Below are positions 1-8,900 of a DNA stretch of 64,000 bases, piece after piece. This DNA is from Geosiphon pyriformis (Eukaryota > Glomeromycota > Glomeromycetes > Archaeosporales > Geosiphonaceae), in the NCBI GenBank assembly GCA_016748015.1, contig JAAOMT010000664.1:1837799-1901798 (forward strand). Reading direction: 5' to 3'. Below the pieces are notes generated by a model, which worked only from the letters and a program-made list of their open reading frames with translations, was not told where the DNA came from and ran no database searches. How positions within the stretch are numbered: the stretch's first letter is position 1; each line of letters opens with the position of its first letter. The position numbers and the translations under genes are program-made.

Positions 1-621
1 TTTTGTCAAGAGAAACGTTTTCTATCCAGGCCTGAAGTCACTAACAGTTTACTGAAATTGGTAGCTAATCAATTTCAAAATGTTAGTTGAGTTTTGGGGA
101 TTTTCCAAGTACAATAATTAAAGAATTTGGTTTTTCGAATTATTTGATATTTATTTCTTTTTGTGTGTGTAAGAATGGTCCTAAGTGATAAGTCTAAAGT
201 AAGATACATTTTCTCGAAGAGAGAAGCTCTTCTTTTATACAACTTGTCGTAACACTATTCTATGAACTTGAACTTTGCTATTTTCTACAATTTTGCTAAA
301 CTAAAGATACATTTCGGCGAATTACAAGTTATTTTTGCGAACTTATTAGATATTTCGGTGAACTATCAATTATTTTGGCAAATTTCTATAAATTTTGGCA
401 AACTTTTGAATGTTACATAGTTTGGGGTATTGCATAATTGATCATCGCAATTAGGTTACATTTGTGTTGTGTACAATTTGGGTTATTAATTAAATGATAA
501 TTTTGGACATTCTTTGTTAATGTAAGGAGTAATAATTTGAAATGATAATATATGCTAATTAATAATAGGAATTATAAGATAGTTTCATGCTAAATGATAT
601 CTCTAATTTTGTCTGGTAACA
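1..621 (-). repeat. 3' LTR of E1 (partial, cut by window edge)
   Basis: It matches 6396-7016 at a constant offset of 6395 with only scattered substitutions. It ends with GTAACA at 616-621, the complement of the TGTTAC end of the other copy. The outer roughly 365 bases lie outside the window. Confidence 0.93.
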
Positions 622-636
622 TAATCTCCTCCTCAA
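622..636 (-). promoter_or_regulatory. Polypurine tract of E1
   Basis: Directly beside the inner end of the 3' LTR the minus strand reads GAGGAGGAGATTA and then TGTTAC. A purine-rich run abutting the 3' LTR is the expected plus-strand primer site. Confidence 0.75.
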
Positions 637-638
637 GA

Positions 639-1900
639 CTAAGCTCCATCGAAGTCCAAGTACTGTCTGTTATTTCCATTGTCATCTAACTGTGATAGAA
701 TGGCACCAAAGGCAGTATAAGAGGTGTCAGTTGCTAACCAGAATTGGTTGCTGAAGTCTGGGTAGACAAGGATTGGAGCTGTTGTGAGTTTTTCCTTAAG
801 TATCTCAAAGGCATTTTGGTGTTCTTCTGTCCATTTGTATTCGACATTTTTAGTAGTGAGCTGGTTGAGGGGTTTTGCAATTTCTGAGAATTCTTTGATG
901 AATTTTTGGTAATAGGATGCTAATCCAATAAATCCTCTTAATTCTGTGGTATTTCGTGGAGTTTTGAAGTTTTTGACAGTACTGATTTTTCCAGAGTCTG
1001 GTTTAATTCTATCTTTGCTAACAATGTGACCAAGAAAAGCTAAACTTGTTTTTCCAAAGTAGCATTTTTCAATGTTCAGTTTCAATCCTGCTTTCCGTAA
1101 TCATTGAAAAACTTCTTGCAGGTGAATTAAATGTAGCTTGAAAGATGGTGAATAAACATTAGTGTCATCAAGATAAACTACTACTGATTTCCAAAGGAGG
1201 CCTTTGTAAACAACATCCATGAGTCTTTGGAATGTTGCTGGTACATTGCATAATCCGAAAGGCATTACATTGAACTCGTAATTTCCTCCTTGAGTGGTGA
1301 ATGCTGTTTTGGAGTGGTCTTTGAGATCCATAGCAACTTGCCAGTATCCACTTTCTAAATCTAATGTTGAAAAGTATTTGGACTTTTCAAGAGCATCCAA
1401 CATGTCATCAATTCGGGGAAGAGGATAGGCATTCCCAATGGTGACACTGTTGAGTTGTTGGTAATTAACACAAAATCATATCTTTCCATTTTTCTTTTTA
1501 ACTAGGACCACAGGTGAGGCCCATGGGCTCATTGATGGTTGAATAAGCCCATTGTTAAGCATCTGTTGTACTTCTTCTTGGATAAATTGGTGACTTTCTG
1601 GGGCAACTCGGTAGGCTTGTTGTCGTCTTGGTTTGGTATCTCCTGTATAGATTTGGTGTTGAACCAAATCAGTTCTTCCTAAGTCATTGTTGTTTTCGGC
1701 AAAGATGTCAGCAAATTCTGCAATTAGCTCTTTGAGCTGGATCTGTTTTTGTGGTTCAAGTTGTTCTATGTTGATTCGAGATAGTTTTTCCATGACAACA
1801 TGGTAGTTTTTAGAGCTAGGATTTGGGTTGATTTTTGGTAGTGAATGTCCAATAATTTCAGGGAAATCAGGGACTATTTGGGATAATTCTTGTTGAAATA
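639..1900 (-). pseudogene. Reverse transcriptase and start of RNase H of E1 pol
   Basis: Ty3/gypsy RT continuing from the dUTPase ORF. The N-terminal part holds the SPWASPVVLVKKKNGK block. The palm has TLDLESGYWQVAM, the MPFGL block and the catalytic VYLDD. The connection domain has FLGHIVS and GLASYYQKFIKEF, and RNase H begins with LATDTSYTAFGAILSQ. Two in-frame TGA stops interrupt it, at 1473-1475 and about 1098-1100; related copies have a Trp or Arg at or near these points. After the first RNase H residues the reading jumps to a short YLDFDGA tail and a TAG. That tail matches the C-terminus of ORF3 in E2, so an internal deletion removed the rest of RNase H, the integrase and most of ORF3. 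Confidence 0.88.
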
Positions 1901-2822
1901 TATTACTGTGAATAACTCCAATTTCTAAATTATTTAATAAAATTATGGGGTAATTATTGGGGTTGTAAAAAGTAACTTGGACTTTCTTTGTTCCTTCTGG
2001 AATATAAATGTTTGGGATCGAAATATTATGTTTCAAACAGACTTGTTTATTGGACTCAAAAATTTGTTGTGTAGTTGTTGGCTTTGTGCAAGTGTAGATT
2101 TCCGGATGTTCTCCAAAAAGTGAGATAATAATTGGTTGTGGAAGTCTGAGAATTTGGTGGAATTTGTTCTGTGTGTTAAGAGCTATATTAACTGGAACTG
2201 TAAATCGTCCAGTTGAACCAAAACCTTGGGTTCTTTTATCACTTTTTCCTAATTGTTCTCTTTGATTGACTAGTTGCAAACCCAAAATGTTGATTAAGGG
2301 TAGGTAAATAGCTTGGGCAATTTTTTCAGCATGTTCAATCTTGAATGGTTTGTCAGTTTTATTTTGAAACATCACTGTTATGTCTCCAGTATATCCAGCA
2401 TCAATTATTCTTCCTCTAACATTAATTTCTTTGCTTGCCAGAGAGAATCGGGAGGCGATTTGAACCATTGCTCCTGGTGAGATTTCGAGTGCAATTTTGA
2501 GGTTGATTTTTGTGAGAGATTTGGGTTTGAGAACAAGAGTATCCTTGCCTGGATATCTTAGGTCATATCCAGCATCAATTTCATGTGCTTTTTCGGGTTT
2601 TATTCCTTGTCCGTTGTTGTTGAAGTATTTGAGTTGTAAGGCAGGCTGATTTTCAATAAGGTAGATGGGTGTTGTTTTAATTTCTTCCATTTTTTCAGGT
2701 TCTCCAAATTCAATTTCATTCTTATCATTTTCACTGGGCAAGGGGATACTAAGAGCATAGCATTCAGGACACCATTGTTCATTGCAAGGCATAATGCATT
2801 CTTCACATAGCCTAATGTTCAT
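1476..2822 (-). CDS. Pol segment: Cys motif, dUTPase, linker, RT N-terminus (E1)
   Basis: A 448-residue open segment of the E1 polyprotein. Residues 6-21 form a Cys cluster (CEEC, then CNEQWCPEC). Residues about 65-206 are a trimeric-type dUTPase with all five motifs in order: I IDAGYDLR (82-89), II SRFSLAS (124-130), III GRIIDAGYTGD (137-147), IV HAEKIAQAIYLPL (164-176), V RTQGFGSTG (197-205). dUTPases hydrolyse dUTP to dUMP and PPi, keeping uracil out of DNA copies. Motif II has Phe where Gly is usual after Arg-Ser/Phe. Residues 208-345 are a linker conserved in E2. RT begins around residue 380. The upstream junction with the Cys-rich segment carries a TGA about 10 bases before this Met, so this Met is probably not a true start. 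Confidence 0.9.
   Translation of the reverse strand: MNIRLCEECIMPCNEQWCPECYALSIPLPSENDKNEIEFGEPEKMEEIKTTPIYLIENQPALQLKYFNNNGQGIKPEKAHEIDAGYDLRYPGKDTLVLKPKSLTKINLKIALEISPGAMVQIASRFSLASKEINVRGRIIDAGYTGDITVMFQNKTDKPFKIEHAEKIAQAIYLPLINILGLQLVNQREQLGKSDKRTQGFGSTGRFTVPVNIALNTQNKFHQILRLPQPIIISLFGEHPEIYTCTKPTTTQQIFESNKQVCLKHNISIPNIYIPEGTKKVQVTFYNPNNYPIILLNNLEIGVIHSNIFQQELSQIVPDFPEIIGHSLPKINPNPSSKNYHVVMEKLSRINIEQLEPQKQIQLKELIAEFADIFAENNNDLGRTDLVQHQIYTGDTKPRRQQAYRVAPESHQFIQEEVQQMLNNGLIQPSMSPWASPVVLVKKKNGKI
2202..2630 (-). other. dUTPase domain inside E1 pol
   Basis: This is the sub-region of the pol ORF holding motifs I to V, about 142 residues, the usual size of one subunit of a homotrimeric dUTPase. 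The motif III Asp of IIDAGY and the motif V Gly-Phe-Gly-Ser-Thr-Gly are both present, so the domain could be active. It lies between the protease and the RT. Retroviral dUTPases are found in other places (nucleocapsid-protease region in betaretroviruses, RT-integrase region in non-primate lentiviruses). Confidence 0.92.
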
Positions 2823-3515
2823 TTGCTCTAATCATTGAATTTGAGCTTCTTGGGTCGAGTAGGTGTGACTTGCAATTTGGTGGTAGACTTCTACTTCATC
2901 TTTGTAATTGAATCCAGCTAATTCTATAGTGTATTCAATGTATTATGCTTCCTTCATTTGACGAACATCTTCTTTGGTAGCTCCATTAATTAATGTCATT
3001 GCTAAGTCGAAAATCATCTCGGCATCATGAGGGTAGTGATAAAGTTTGTTGAGAGCACTATTGTATGCTGCATTAAAAAGTGTTCCTCTTTTTACTTTTT
3101 TTGAAATTGATAAAGCATATTGGCAGGTCTGATCGCAGATGCCTTCTCTCATTGCTACATTAATCCAATTGCATTCTTCTGGTAACAGATCTCCACAAGT
3201 CAAACAAGGGGTGTTGTCTCATTTTTTGCTCCTTTTTATTAGATGGTCCCATTGCTCTCTGTGGCAAGTCTTGCAGTAATAACAAGTATAATTTTCATAT
3301 TCTTCTTCAGGTGAAATGCAGGCTCTCATTGACGATAGTTTTTTGTGGCAGTTCTTATATTTAAGAAGAATATAGGGGTGTTGTTTCCTTGGTTCAGGTT
3401 TTGAATAAGGTATATTCCATCCAGAGGTTTCAGGTTTAGTGTGTGGGGTAAAATGTTTTTGTTCTGTTTCATTGCCCCAGTTGGACATTGATCTAAGAGC
3501 CATGAATGTTTCAAT
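2823..3515 (-). pseudogene. Cys-rich zinc-ribbon-like segment of E1 pol (unknown function)
   Basis: This segment lies between protease and dUTPase and is read in two open stretches, 3503-3219 and 3203-2943, plus a tail to 2823. It contains spaced cysteine pairs: CHKKLSSMRAC, then CYYCKTCHREQW, then CLTCGDLLPEEC and CDQTCQYALSIS. The same order and spacing occur in E2 (36812-37480: CKDCGKKLSSM, YYCKLCYRKQY, CLACGKQL, CDTSCQYTILIS). Paired CxxC motifs suggest one or two zinc ribbons, but no family is recognised. In-frame stops include a TGA where E2 has Trp just before the CLTCG pair, and a TGA near 2831 where E2 carries TAG. Confidence 0.6.
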
Positions 3516-3639
3516 TATTGGTTTTTCTTCTTCTGGTTCAAATTCAAAAGCCGGGGCTTTTTTAGAGTGTTTGTTGAATGTATCACAAATGGCAGGTACT
3601 TGGGTGTGTTGTCCTTGGTAGAAGATTGTTAACTCTTGT

Positions 3640-3960
3640 GTTTCCTAATTCAGATTAGCATTGGCTTTTTGAAGCCAATCATTTCTGATAAGAGCTTAGT
3701 ACTGGGGGGCGTCCATTACAAGAACTTTGACTGAAATGGTGATTCCATCAAAAGTGAATGGAAAATTGTCAATTTCTCCTACTGGAGTCTTTTTCATGCC
3801 ATCGGCAGTGACGATTACTGTTTGAGCTGGTCAGTTGACATTTTTTTTCAACTGTTGCATTAACTGGTAGGTAATAATGCTTCCAGTGGATCCACTGTCT
3901 AGGATCAAGTGAATTGGCTTTCCTTCTACTTCAGCTTCTGTGTACATTACAGTGATGGCT
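3640..3960 (-). pseudogene. Aspartic protease domain of E1
   Basis: Retropepsin-like domain with the active-site block LILDSGSTGSIITY (about 3870-3914 on the minus strand), followed by a TPVGEIDNFPF strand and a QY-stop-ALIRNDWL block. That last block corresponds to the ALIGxDWL helix of Ty3/gypsy proteases. It would cleave the Gag-Pol polyprotein as a dimer. A TAA at 3696-3698 interrupts it after QY, and a further in-frame stop lies in KNVN-stop-PAQT. E2 carries TAA at the same QY codon. Confidence 0.8.
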
Positions 3961-4303
3961 TTTTGCTCATTAGCTGCTGCATTGTTAAGCAAGAATGGTA
4001 ATTCATTTGCTTCAAATTCAAAAGGAAAGATATCAGAGAGATTGGCATTTTCAGCAATTTGGGCTGGTGGAATGGTGATGTGGTGATGAAAAAGGTTTCA
4101 CTGTTGTTGTGCTGCAGTTCTACCTTCTGAGAGTGCAATATGATGAAAATCCTGTTCTTCTGGCATTGTTAAATAACTGGGTTGAGTGTGGTAATGGTTG
4201 GGTCTTGGTTGAGTGGTATTTCGGGGAACCAATTGGTTGTTCGAACTGATTCTACTGTTGTTTACTTGGTATCAGTTTTGTGGTGTGAATTGATTTTGTG
4301 TAA

Positions 4304-5985
4304 TCAGTCTTCAAGCAGGTACTTGATAATGTTGTGTGGGTGGTTGTTGGTATTGCTGTTGGATTGGTTGTAGGGCGGGCTGATAATAGTTATTTTGGTA
4401 TTGGGGTTTTGGTGGATAGTAAGCTGGTGGTGATAGTTGATAATAAAATTGTTGTGGTGGAGAGTAACGTTGATTACTCCTATTTTGTTGGTCTCGTTGC
4501 AGCTTTCTGCAATCTCTTTTCCAGTGGCCAGAGATTCCACAGTAATGGCAATTCTGGGGCTGGTTATTGGAAAGTGGTGCAAAGTTATTTTAATTTCGTC
4601 TTTGGGGTGATTGATATCTTTGGGGTTGTTGTTGTTGTTGGTTGGTAAAATAGTTTTTGATCTTTTTTGTAAGTTGGTCAATTTTTCCTCAGCTGCTGAG
4701 CTGGTTTCTCCAATTGCCAAATTTACAAGTTTTGTATAATTGGCTTCTTCCATGGCCATTTCGTATCTTTTTGCATGCTGTATGGCAGAGTTTAAATCTT
4801 CTGGCACGTGTGGGTGAACCTTTTTAATTAGTTTATCTTTTAGACCAGCGATAAATTGATCCAAGATTTGAGCATCAGAATAATAATTATTTGTCTCAAG
4901 TTGGCGAATTCATCTGAGAAGTTTGTTGAATTTCCCAATATAAGTCATAATGGATTCGGAGGGTTCTTGTTTGATATTTTGAAAACGATTGTGAAGAGTG
5001 ATGGAGGTATTATTGTTGGTGAACTGTTTAAGGAAGGCTGCTTTGAAAGCATTCCAATCATTAAATGGAGCGGCAAGGTTTTCAAACCATTCTCCTGCTG
5101 TTCCTTTGAGAAAGTAGGGAATTGTTCTTAACATTCTGGCAGTGTTCCATCCATTTGCATCTTCAGCTTTAGTAACTTGGTCGAGCCATTCTTAGGGACT
5201 GGTCTCAATATCTTCTCTATTGAATTCAGAGATTTTTGTGATGTATGTTGTCATTTCGTCTTCTTCATTTTCACTGTCTATTGATTCTTCTTCGGTTATT
5301 TCAGAGTTGTTTTCTTCGTTTGCTGCTGTCTCAGAGTGTTCACTTTGATTTTCAGCTAGAAAATCAAGGAGATTGGAACTAGTTTGAAGGAGTTCTTGTT
5401 GTCTGGTGGGACTTCTGAGTGATGTAAAATCTTCTGGTCTTGCAAATCGATTCAAGAGTGAATTAAGTGTTTGTGCTTGTGCAAGTGAAGCTGGAAAAGG
5501 TGTGATAGTAAGTGGAAGTTTTGAACTGATTCTTTGTTCAGGTGTTTGTAGATGTTTGGCAGTTGTTTTCGGTAGTGTTGGAGTATTTGGGTGGTTCTTG
5601 AATATTGCTTTAATTTGTTTTTGCCTTTGTTGCTTGTTTTTGTTTCCGATTCAAAGTCAATAGTGTATTAAGACTGCACTGGATATGTTTCTTCACAGTA
5701 TTTGATAATGTTAAAATTAAGTTCGTGAAAGTAAATGACAAGTGTTTTACTATTAAGGTCTTTAGTTCTCAACTGTGAATAGTGTACTAAATTATTGTAA
5801 AAGTTGCTTCTAACTTCTGAGATATTGTAATTTCCAAAAAAATAATTGTTGATGCGGTTTTCAATATATTGGTATACTGATTTCTTGCCAACTTCAATTC
5901 CGTCTGGAATGTTGAATCTTTGCTTGCAGTGGGTGTAAATTGATTGGTAATACTCTAGAGTTGTTGTGTCTGGTGTGGTCGCCAC
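4304..5985 (-). pseudogene. Gag polyprotein of E1 (interrupted)
   Basis: The first ATG after the PBS is at 5985 (MATTPDTTTLEYY). An acidic stretch follows, then a retrotransposon Gag core around 5190-4680 (WLDQVTKAEDANGW, WFENLAAPFNDWNAFKAAFLKQF, and a GLKDKL block). A CCHC zinc knuckle, CHYCGISGHWKRDC, lies at 4509-4550 but in another frame from the Gag core, so a frameshift falls between about 4625 and 4680, where the coding strand has a run of A residues. Stops lie near 5190 (TAA after ETSP) and 4908 (TGA after KLLR). Gln/Pro-rich tails follow the knuckle. Gag forms the virus-like particle and binds the RNA. Confidence 0.82.
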
Positions 5986-6010
5986 TTTGAAGTTGTTTTT
6001 GCTGTGTTGT

Positions 6011-6028
6011 TTCCATGGGAGAGCACCA
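6011..6028 (-). promoter_or_regulatory. Primer binding site of E1
   Basis: Two bases inside the 5' LTR the minus strand reads TGGTGCTCTCCCATGG. The TGG start fits the CCA end of a tRNA primer. The first eight bases TGGTGCTC are shared with the E2 and E3 sites. Confidence 0.75.
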
Positions 6029-6030
6029 AA

Positions 6031-7016
6031 TGTTACTGGAGGTTTTTGGTCTCTTTTCTGTAATGTTGTTGATACTTATTTGCTGTGAATTCACGTTTTC
6101 TGGATGTGATTGAACCTCCAGTAACTGAATTTTTTAACTTCAAATTATCTCCTATAATTTAAACTTGCTGGGCTTATGAGTGGAATGGCCAATTCCGTGC
6201 CAGTTGCTTTATGTAGTTACGTTGTAGTAAACGTTAACTCTTTCCCAGGAATTGCTTGTCTGGAAGCTCACTAAAAATGTGTAGTTACTTTTGCTGTGAA
6301 AGTCAACTCTTCTACAGGAATCTCGTCTGTAGGCTACTCTAATGATTATAATAAGAAAAAAAAATAAAATAAAAAAAATGTAAATGAAAATGGAATTTTG
6401 TCAAGAGAAACGTTTTCTATCCAGGCCTGGAGTTACTAACAGTTTACTGAAATTGGTAGCTAATCAATTTCGAAATGTTAGTTGAGTTTTGGGAATTTTC
6501 CAAGTACAATAATTAAAGAATTTGGTTTTTCGAATTATTTGATATTTATTTCTTTTTGTGTGTGTAAGAATGGTCCTAAGTGATAAGTCTAAAGTAAGAT
6601 ATATTTTCTTGAAGAGAGAAGCTCTTCTTTTATACAACTTGTCGTAACACTATTCTATGAACTTAAACTTTGCTATTTTCTACAATTTTGCTGAACTAAA
6701 GATACATTTCGGCGAACTACAAGTTATTTTTGTGAACTTATTAGATATTTTGGTGAACTATCAATTATTTCGGCGAATTTTTATAAATTTTGGCAAACTT
6801 TTGAATGTTACATAGTTTGGGATATTGCATAATTGATCATTGCAATTAGGTTACATTTGTGTTGTGTACAATTTGAGTTATTAATTAAATGATAATTTTG
6901 GACATTTTTTGCTAATGTAATAAGTGATAATTTGAAACAATAATATATGTTAATTAATGATAGGAATTATAAGATAGTTTCATGCTAAATGATATTTCTA
7001 ATTTCATCTGGTAACA
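6031..7016 (-). repeat. 5' LTR of E1 (complete, 986 bp)
   Basis: Bounded by TGTTAC at 6031 and GTAACA at 7011-7016, a 6-bp terminal inverted repeat. In transcript orientation a TATA-like GTATAAAAGAAG (near 6630-6640) follows a block of imperfect direct repeats built on TTCGCCGAAAT or TTTGCCAAAAT. The four bases after it (ATAT) may be half of a target duplication; the partner is outside the window. Confidence 0.92.
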
Positions 7017-8071
7017 ATATGCTCAATTGTGACACATGTCAGTGAAGAGGAAGAGCAAGATCAACAGAACCACTTCGACCCATTCCAGTTGGAAATCTAT
7101 TTAATAGAATTGGGATCGATTTGGTTGGACCTCTTTCAATTGCATTCCAAGGAAATTGCTATATTGCTGTAGCCATAGACTATCTTACAAAATGGCCAGA
7201 AGCCAGAGCAATCCAAGTGGCCAATGCCAAAACAGTCACTGAATTTGTGCATCAAGACCTAATTTGCCAACATGGATGTCCAAAAGAATTATTATCTGAT
7301 CAGAGAACACACTTTGTTAATAATACACTGACTGAACTAAGGCAATGGTTTGGAATAAAAAGACCCTTATCATCACCATACCACTCACAAACGAATGAAC
7401 TGGTAGAACAGTTTAACAGAACACTGTGCGAAGCACTAGTAAAAATAAGTCATGAAAACAGACAAAAATGGAACTTATTCATACCTTCTGTACTCTTTGC
7501 ATACCGAACATTGAAACAAAATATGACTCAATTCACACCGTTTGAACTAGTCTATGGAAGAAAAGCTACGTTACCGATTGAATGAGTAATACCGTCATAC
7601 CCAACAGAAACAATCAATGAAGAGAATTTTGAGACTACCTTATACCAAAGAACGTACCAGCTAATGGAAACGTTGGAAAACAATCAAAGAACAGCAGCTG
7701 ACAATATTAGTCATGCTCAAGAATGACAAAAAGAAAGACATGATAAACACCTGCCAGAACAACCAATGGAATTCAAGATTGGAGACCAAGTACTATTACA
7801 TCATACAAAAGCTGAAAAACAGTGGAGTGGAAAGTTCGACCCAAAGTGGGACAGTTCATTCCACATACATGAAGCATTAGGAAATAGAGCTTACAAATTA
7901 CGATTGGAAAACAGGATTTTAAAGAAAGTAGCGCATGGAAATTGGTTAAAAATTTATCATGTAAAACAGGAATTATCATCATCAGTACCTCAACTAGGAA
8001 CACAAATTTCATTAATCAGACCAGAAGATATACCACGAGATTTGGAACCAATCATCGTTATCGAAATGTAG
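7017..8071 (+). pseudogene. Integrase of E1b (5' cut by E1 insertion)
   Basis: It begins within the HHCC zinc domain (NCDTCQ, then a TGA). The D,D,E core is complete: GIDLVGPL (first Asp), LLSDQRTHFVN (second Asp) and NELVEQFNRTL (Glu). YIAVAIDYLTKWPEA and FELVYGRKATLPIE are typical of gypsy integrases. A TGA at 7583-7585 and another near 7724 interrupt the linker. The C-terminal GPY-like segment 7766-8071 (FKIGDQVLLHHTKAEKQWSGKFDPKW) follows in another open stretch. Integrase joins the cDNA ends to host DNA. E2 has the same protein at 40300-41520. Confidence 0.88.
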
Positions 8072-8223
8072 ACAACAGGCAGCAAATTAAATTGGGAAAT
8101 TCAAATATATATAGCATCCGAAAAGCAGCAAGAAACGATAGAAATTTCAACATGGACCTTTCAGATCAAATTTTAAAATTATCTAAACAATTATTTGAAA
8201 CAATTCAAAAATCGACATCTTAA

Positions 8224-8886
8224 ATAGAAATAACAATTAATAAAAAAGAGATATGGTACAAAGATAAGAGCAAGAGAGGAGAAAACGAGAGTTCAATTAA
8301 AACTAAACATTCCCTCCCCTACCCACCACCTGAAAGGCAATATGGGAGGAAAAATTGCCTTCAGGTGGGGGGTGGAAAAGAAAAAAGCAAAGAATAAGAA
8401 AAAGGTTACAAAAGAAGATACTTGGTCTCTGAGCTCGAAGAAATAAAACAAGCTTTAGTTTATGGGACCAAACTCCCTGAAACAGGGGAATGGACACCTG
8501 ACAATGCCCAGGAATGGAAATAAAAACTTCCTCCAGCTTATTGGTTCTACAAAATTGGAGAACAGCTTGACTTGAAAACACTATACGAAGACCTCAGCCA
8601 GAAAACATTTAACAAAGAAGCAATACAACAAGTAGAAAAATTCATAGAGAAAAACAACCTGACCCTACATTACAAAGCAGCATACTGACTATACGCCACC
8701 TTCCAACATTGTCCAAATGTACTACTGAATGGATTTATGAAAATCATAACAGTTAACAGCATAGAACGAATAACCAATCAACAGTTTGAAGACCTATAAA
8801 AGGCAATACTTGAGACAACAATTGAACATTACACGAACAAAGCCATGATAACAGATACATACGGTTTTGCAGAAGCTCAATTTTAA
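8224..8886 (+). pseudogene. ORF3 of E1b, conserved ORF after integrase (unknown function)
   Basis: The frame starts at ATAGAAATAACAATTAAT, where E2 has ATGGAAATTACAATTAAT, so the start codon looks mutated. It ends with TAA at 8884-8886 just before the polypurine tract. About 220 codons with several stops. The last 100 or so residues (YEDLSQKTFNKEAI, LNGFMKIITVNSIERITNQQFEDL, YGFAEAQF) align with the E2 ORF3. It has no recognisable domain or obvious membrane segment, so an envelope role is not supported. A G-rich hairpin (8322-8375) lies inside it. Confidence 0.5.
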
Positions 8887-8900
8887 AAAGAGAGAGATAA
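8887..8900 (+). promoter_or_regulatory. Polypurine tract of E1b
   Basis: AAAGAGAGAGATAA directly precedes the TGTTAT start of the LTR. Confidence 0.75.

Larger units (their letters stand above)
1..7016 (-). mobile_element. Ty3/gypsy LTR retrotransposon E1 (dUTPase-bearing, internally deleted)
   Basis: This LTR retrotransposon lies on the minus strand. Its right-hand LTR (its own 5' LTR) is 6031-7016 and its left-hand LTR is cut by the window edge, ending at 621; the two align at a constant offset of 6395. LTR ends are TGTTAC/GTAACA. Reading leftward come PBS, gag with a CCHC knuckle, protease, a Cys-rich segment, dUTPase, RT with YLDD, and a few residues of RNase H. The coding then jumps straight to a tail that resembles the end of ORF3 in E1b and E2, followed by the polypurine tract. 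RNase H, integrase and most of ORF3 are therefore missing, so this copy is non-autonomous. It sits inside the integrase of E1b. Confidence 0.92.

Noticed and set aside
8303-8581. Minus-strand ORFs in the E1b tail and LTR (to about 9326)
   Set aside because: The plus strand has ORF3 similarity, a polypurine tract and LTR. The minus readings are low-complexity and match nothing.
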